The notes under the pieces were generated by a model. The model made no database searches. It saw only the letters and a program-made list of their open reading frames with translations, and was not told the DNA's origin. Shown one piece after another: positions 12,431 to 12,708 of a stretch of DNA of 12,708 bases (the first letter of the stretch is position 1; every line of letters starts with the position of its first letter). The position numbers were made by a program, and so were the translations under genes. This DNA comes from Oscillospiraceae bacterium (lineage in GTDB: Bacteria; Bacillota; Clostridia; Oscillospirales; Oscillospiraceae). The DNA lies in the NCBI GenBank assembly GCA_016296635.1, contig JAEDIZ010000058.1:1-12708 (forward strand), in the 5' to 3' direction.

Positions 12431-12708
12431 TTATGCGTTCTCCGGCATGGGCTTGCCCAGGCGCTTATACATGGTCTTCTTGACGGCCTTGATGATGTTC
12501 TCATAGCCGGTGCAGCGGCACAGATGGCCCGACAGGAGCTTGCGCAGCTCAGCGTCGGTGTATTCCTTGCCGCTCTCCAGGATCTCGACAGAGGACATGA
12601 TGAAGCCCGGTGTGCAGAAGCCGCACTGGATGGCCGCCTCGTCGATGAAAGCTTGCTGGATGTCCGACAGCTCACCGCCGGGGCCCATCAGGCTTTCCAG
12701 GGTGCGGA
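12431..12708 (-). CDS. [2Fe-2S] subunit of a molybdenum hydroxylase (CoxS/XdhC-type), 5' end outside the window
   Basis: The visible 91 residues are the C-terminal half of the small iron-sulfur subunit of xanthine dehydrogenase, CO dehydrogenase or nicotinate dehydrogenase-type enzymes (full length about 155-165). They include LSDIQQAFIDEAAIQCGFCTPG, with the QCGFC pair, and SGHLCRCTGYENI, with the CRC pair. Together these ligate the [2Fe-2S] cluster nearest the molybdopterin in the four-helix domain; the ferredoxin-like cluster domain lies beyond the edge. The open frame continues upstream of Met at 12688 (RTLESL) to the window end, so that Met is internal. The substrate cannot be told from this fragment. 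The C-terminus is slightly extended (YKRLGKPMPENA). Confidence 0.92.
   Translation of the reverse strand, partial: RTLESLMGPGGELSDIQQAFIDEAAIQCGFCTPGFIMSSVEILESGKEYTDAELRKLLSGHLCRCTGYENIIKAVKKTMYKRLGKPMPENA

Overview
The window looks like Bacillota chromosome, most likely a gut-type anaerobic Clostridia (Oscillospiraceae/Lachnospiraceae-like; the family is a guess). The clues are strong GGAGG-type ribosome binding sites, many intrinsic terminators, a lipoprotein-anchored substrate-binding protein, a HutC-type GntR regulator, a DUF2284 protein and a molybdo-hydroxylase iron-sulfur subunit.

Bases 236-10664 are one ten-gene block, all on the minus strand. In transcription order it encodes: GntR/UTRA regulator; lipoprotein sugar-binding protein; double ABC ATPase (RbsA type); single permease (RbsC type); PfkB kinase; a cytosolic polysaccharide-deacetylase-fold protein with an extra N-terminal domain; an eIF2B/MtnA/ribose-1,5-bisphosphate-isomerase-like protein; a BtpA/SgcQ-family TIM barrel; a glucosamine-6-phosphate deaminase (NagB) homologue; and a SIS-domain sugar-phosphate isomerase. 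The last six genes overlap or nearly touch, suggesting translational coupling. I read this as an inducible import-and-catabolism operon for a ribose-like, nucleoside-like or N-acylated amino-sugar ligand. No NagA-type amidohydrolase and no PTS gene is present, so the deacetylase-fold protein is the best candidate for the deacylation step that would precede NagB. I do not recognise this combination as a characterised pathway; substrate and reaction order are inference.

Two non-coding features stand out in the operon. A 423-base gap between the binding-protein and ATPase genes is filled with nine consecutive hairpins, probably serving segmental mRNA stability or partial termination so that the binding protein is made in excess. 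The hairpin nearest the ATPase gene is a 40-base sequence repeated with two mismatches just after the last operon gene, where a second, longer perfect hairpin (111-153) also acts as a terminator.

Upstream of the operon is a 680-base AT-rich divergent intergenic region with a weak operon promoter, a repeated GATACATTTC motif and, toward its right end, a good forward promoter. To the right, composition becomes more GC-rich. There follow, on the plus strand, a three-helix small membrane protein with its own terminator and a DUF2284 cysteine-rich protein with a near-consensus promoter, and finally, on the minus strand, the 3' part of a [2Fe-2S] subunit gene of the xanthine dehydrogenase/CO dehydrogenase family that runs off the right edge.
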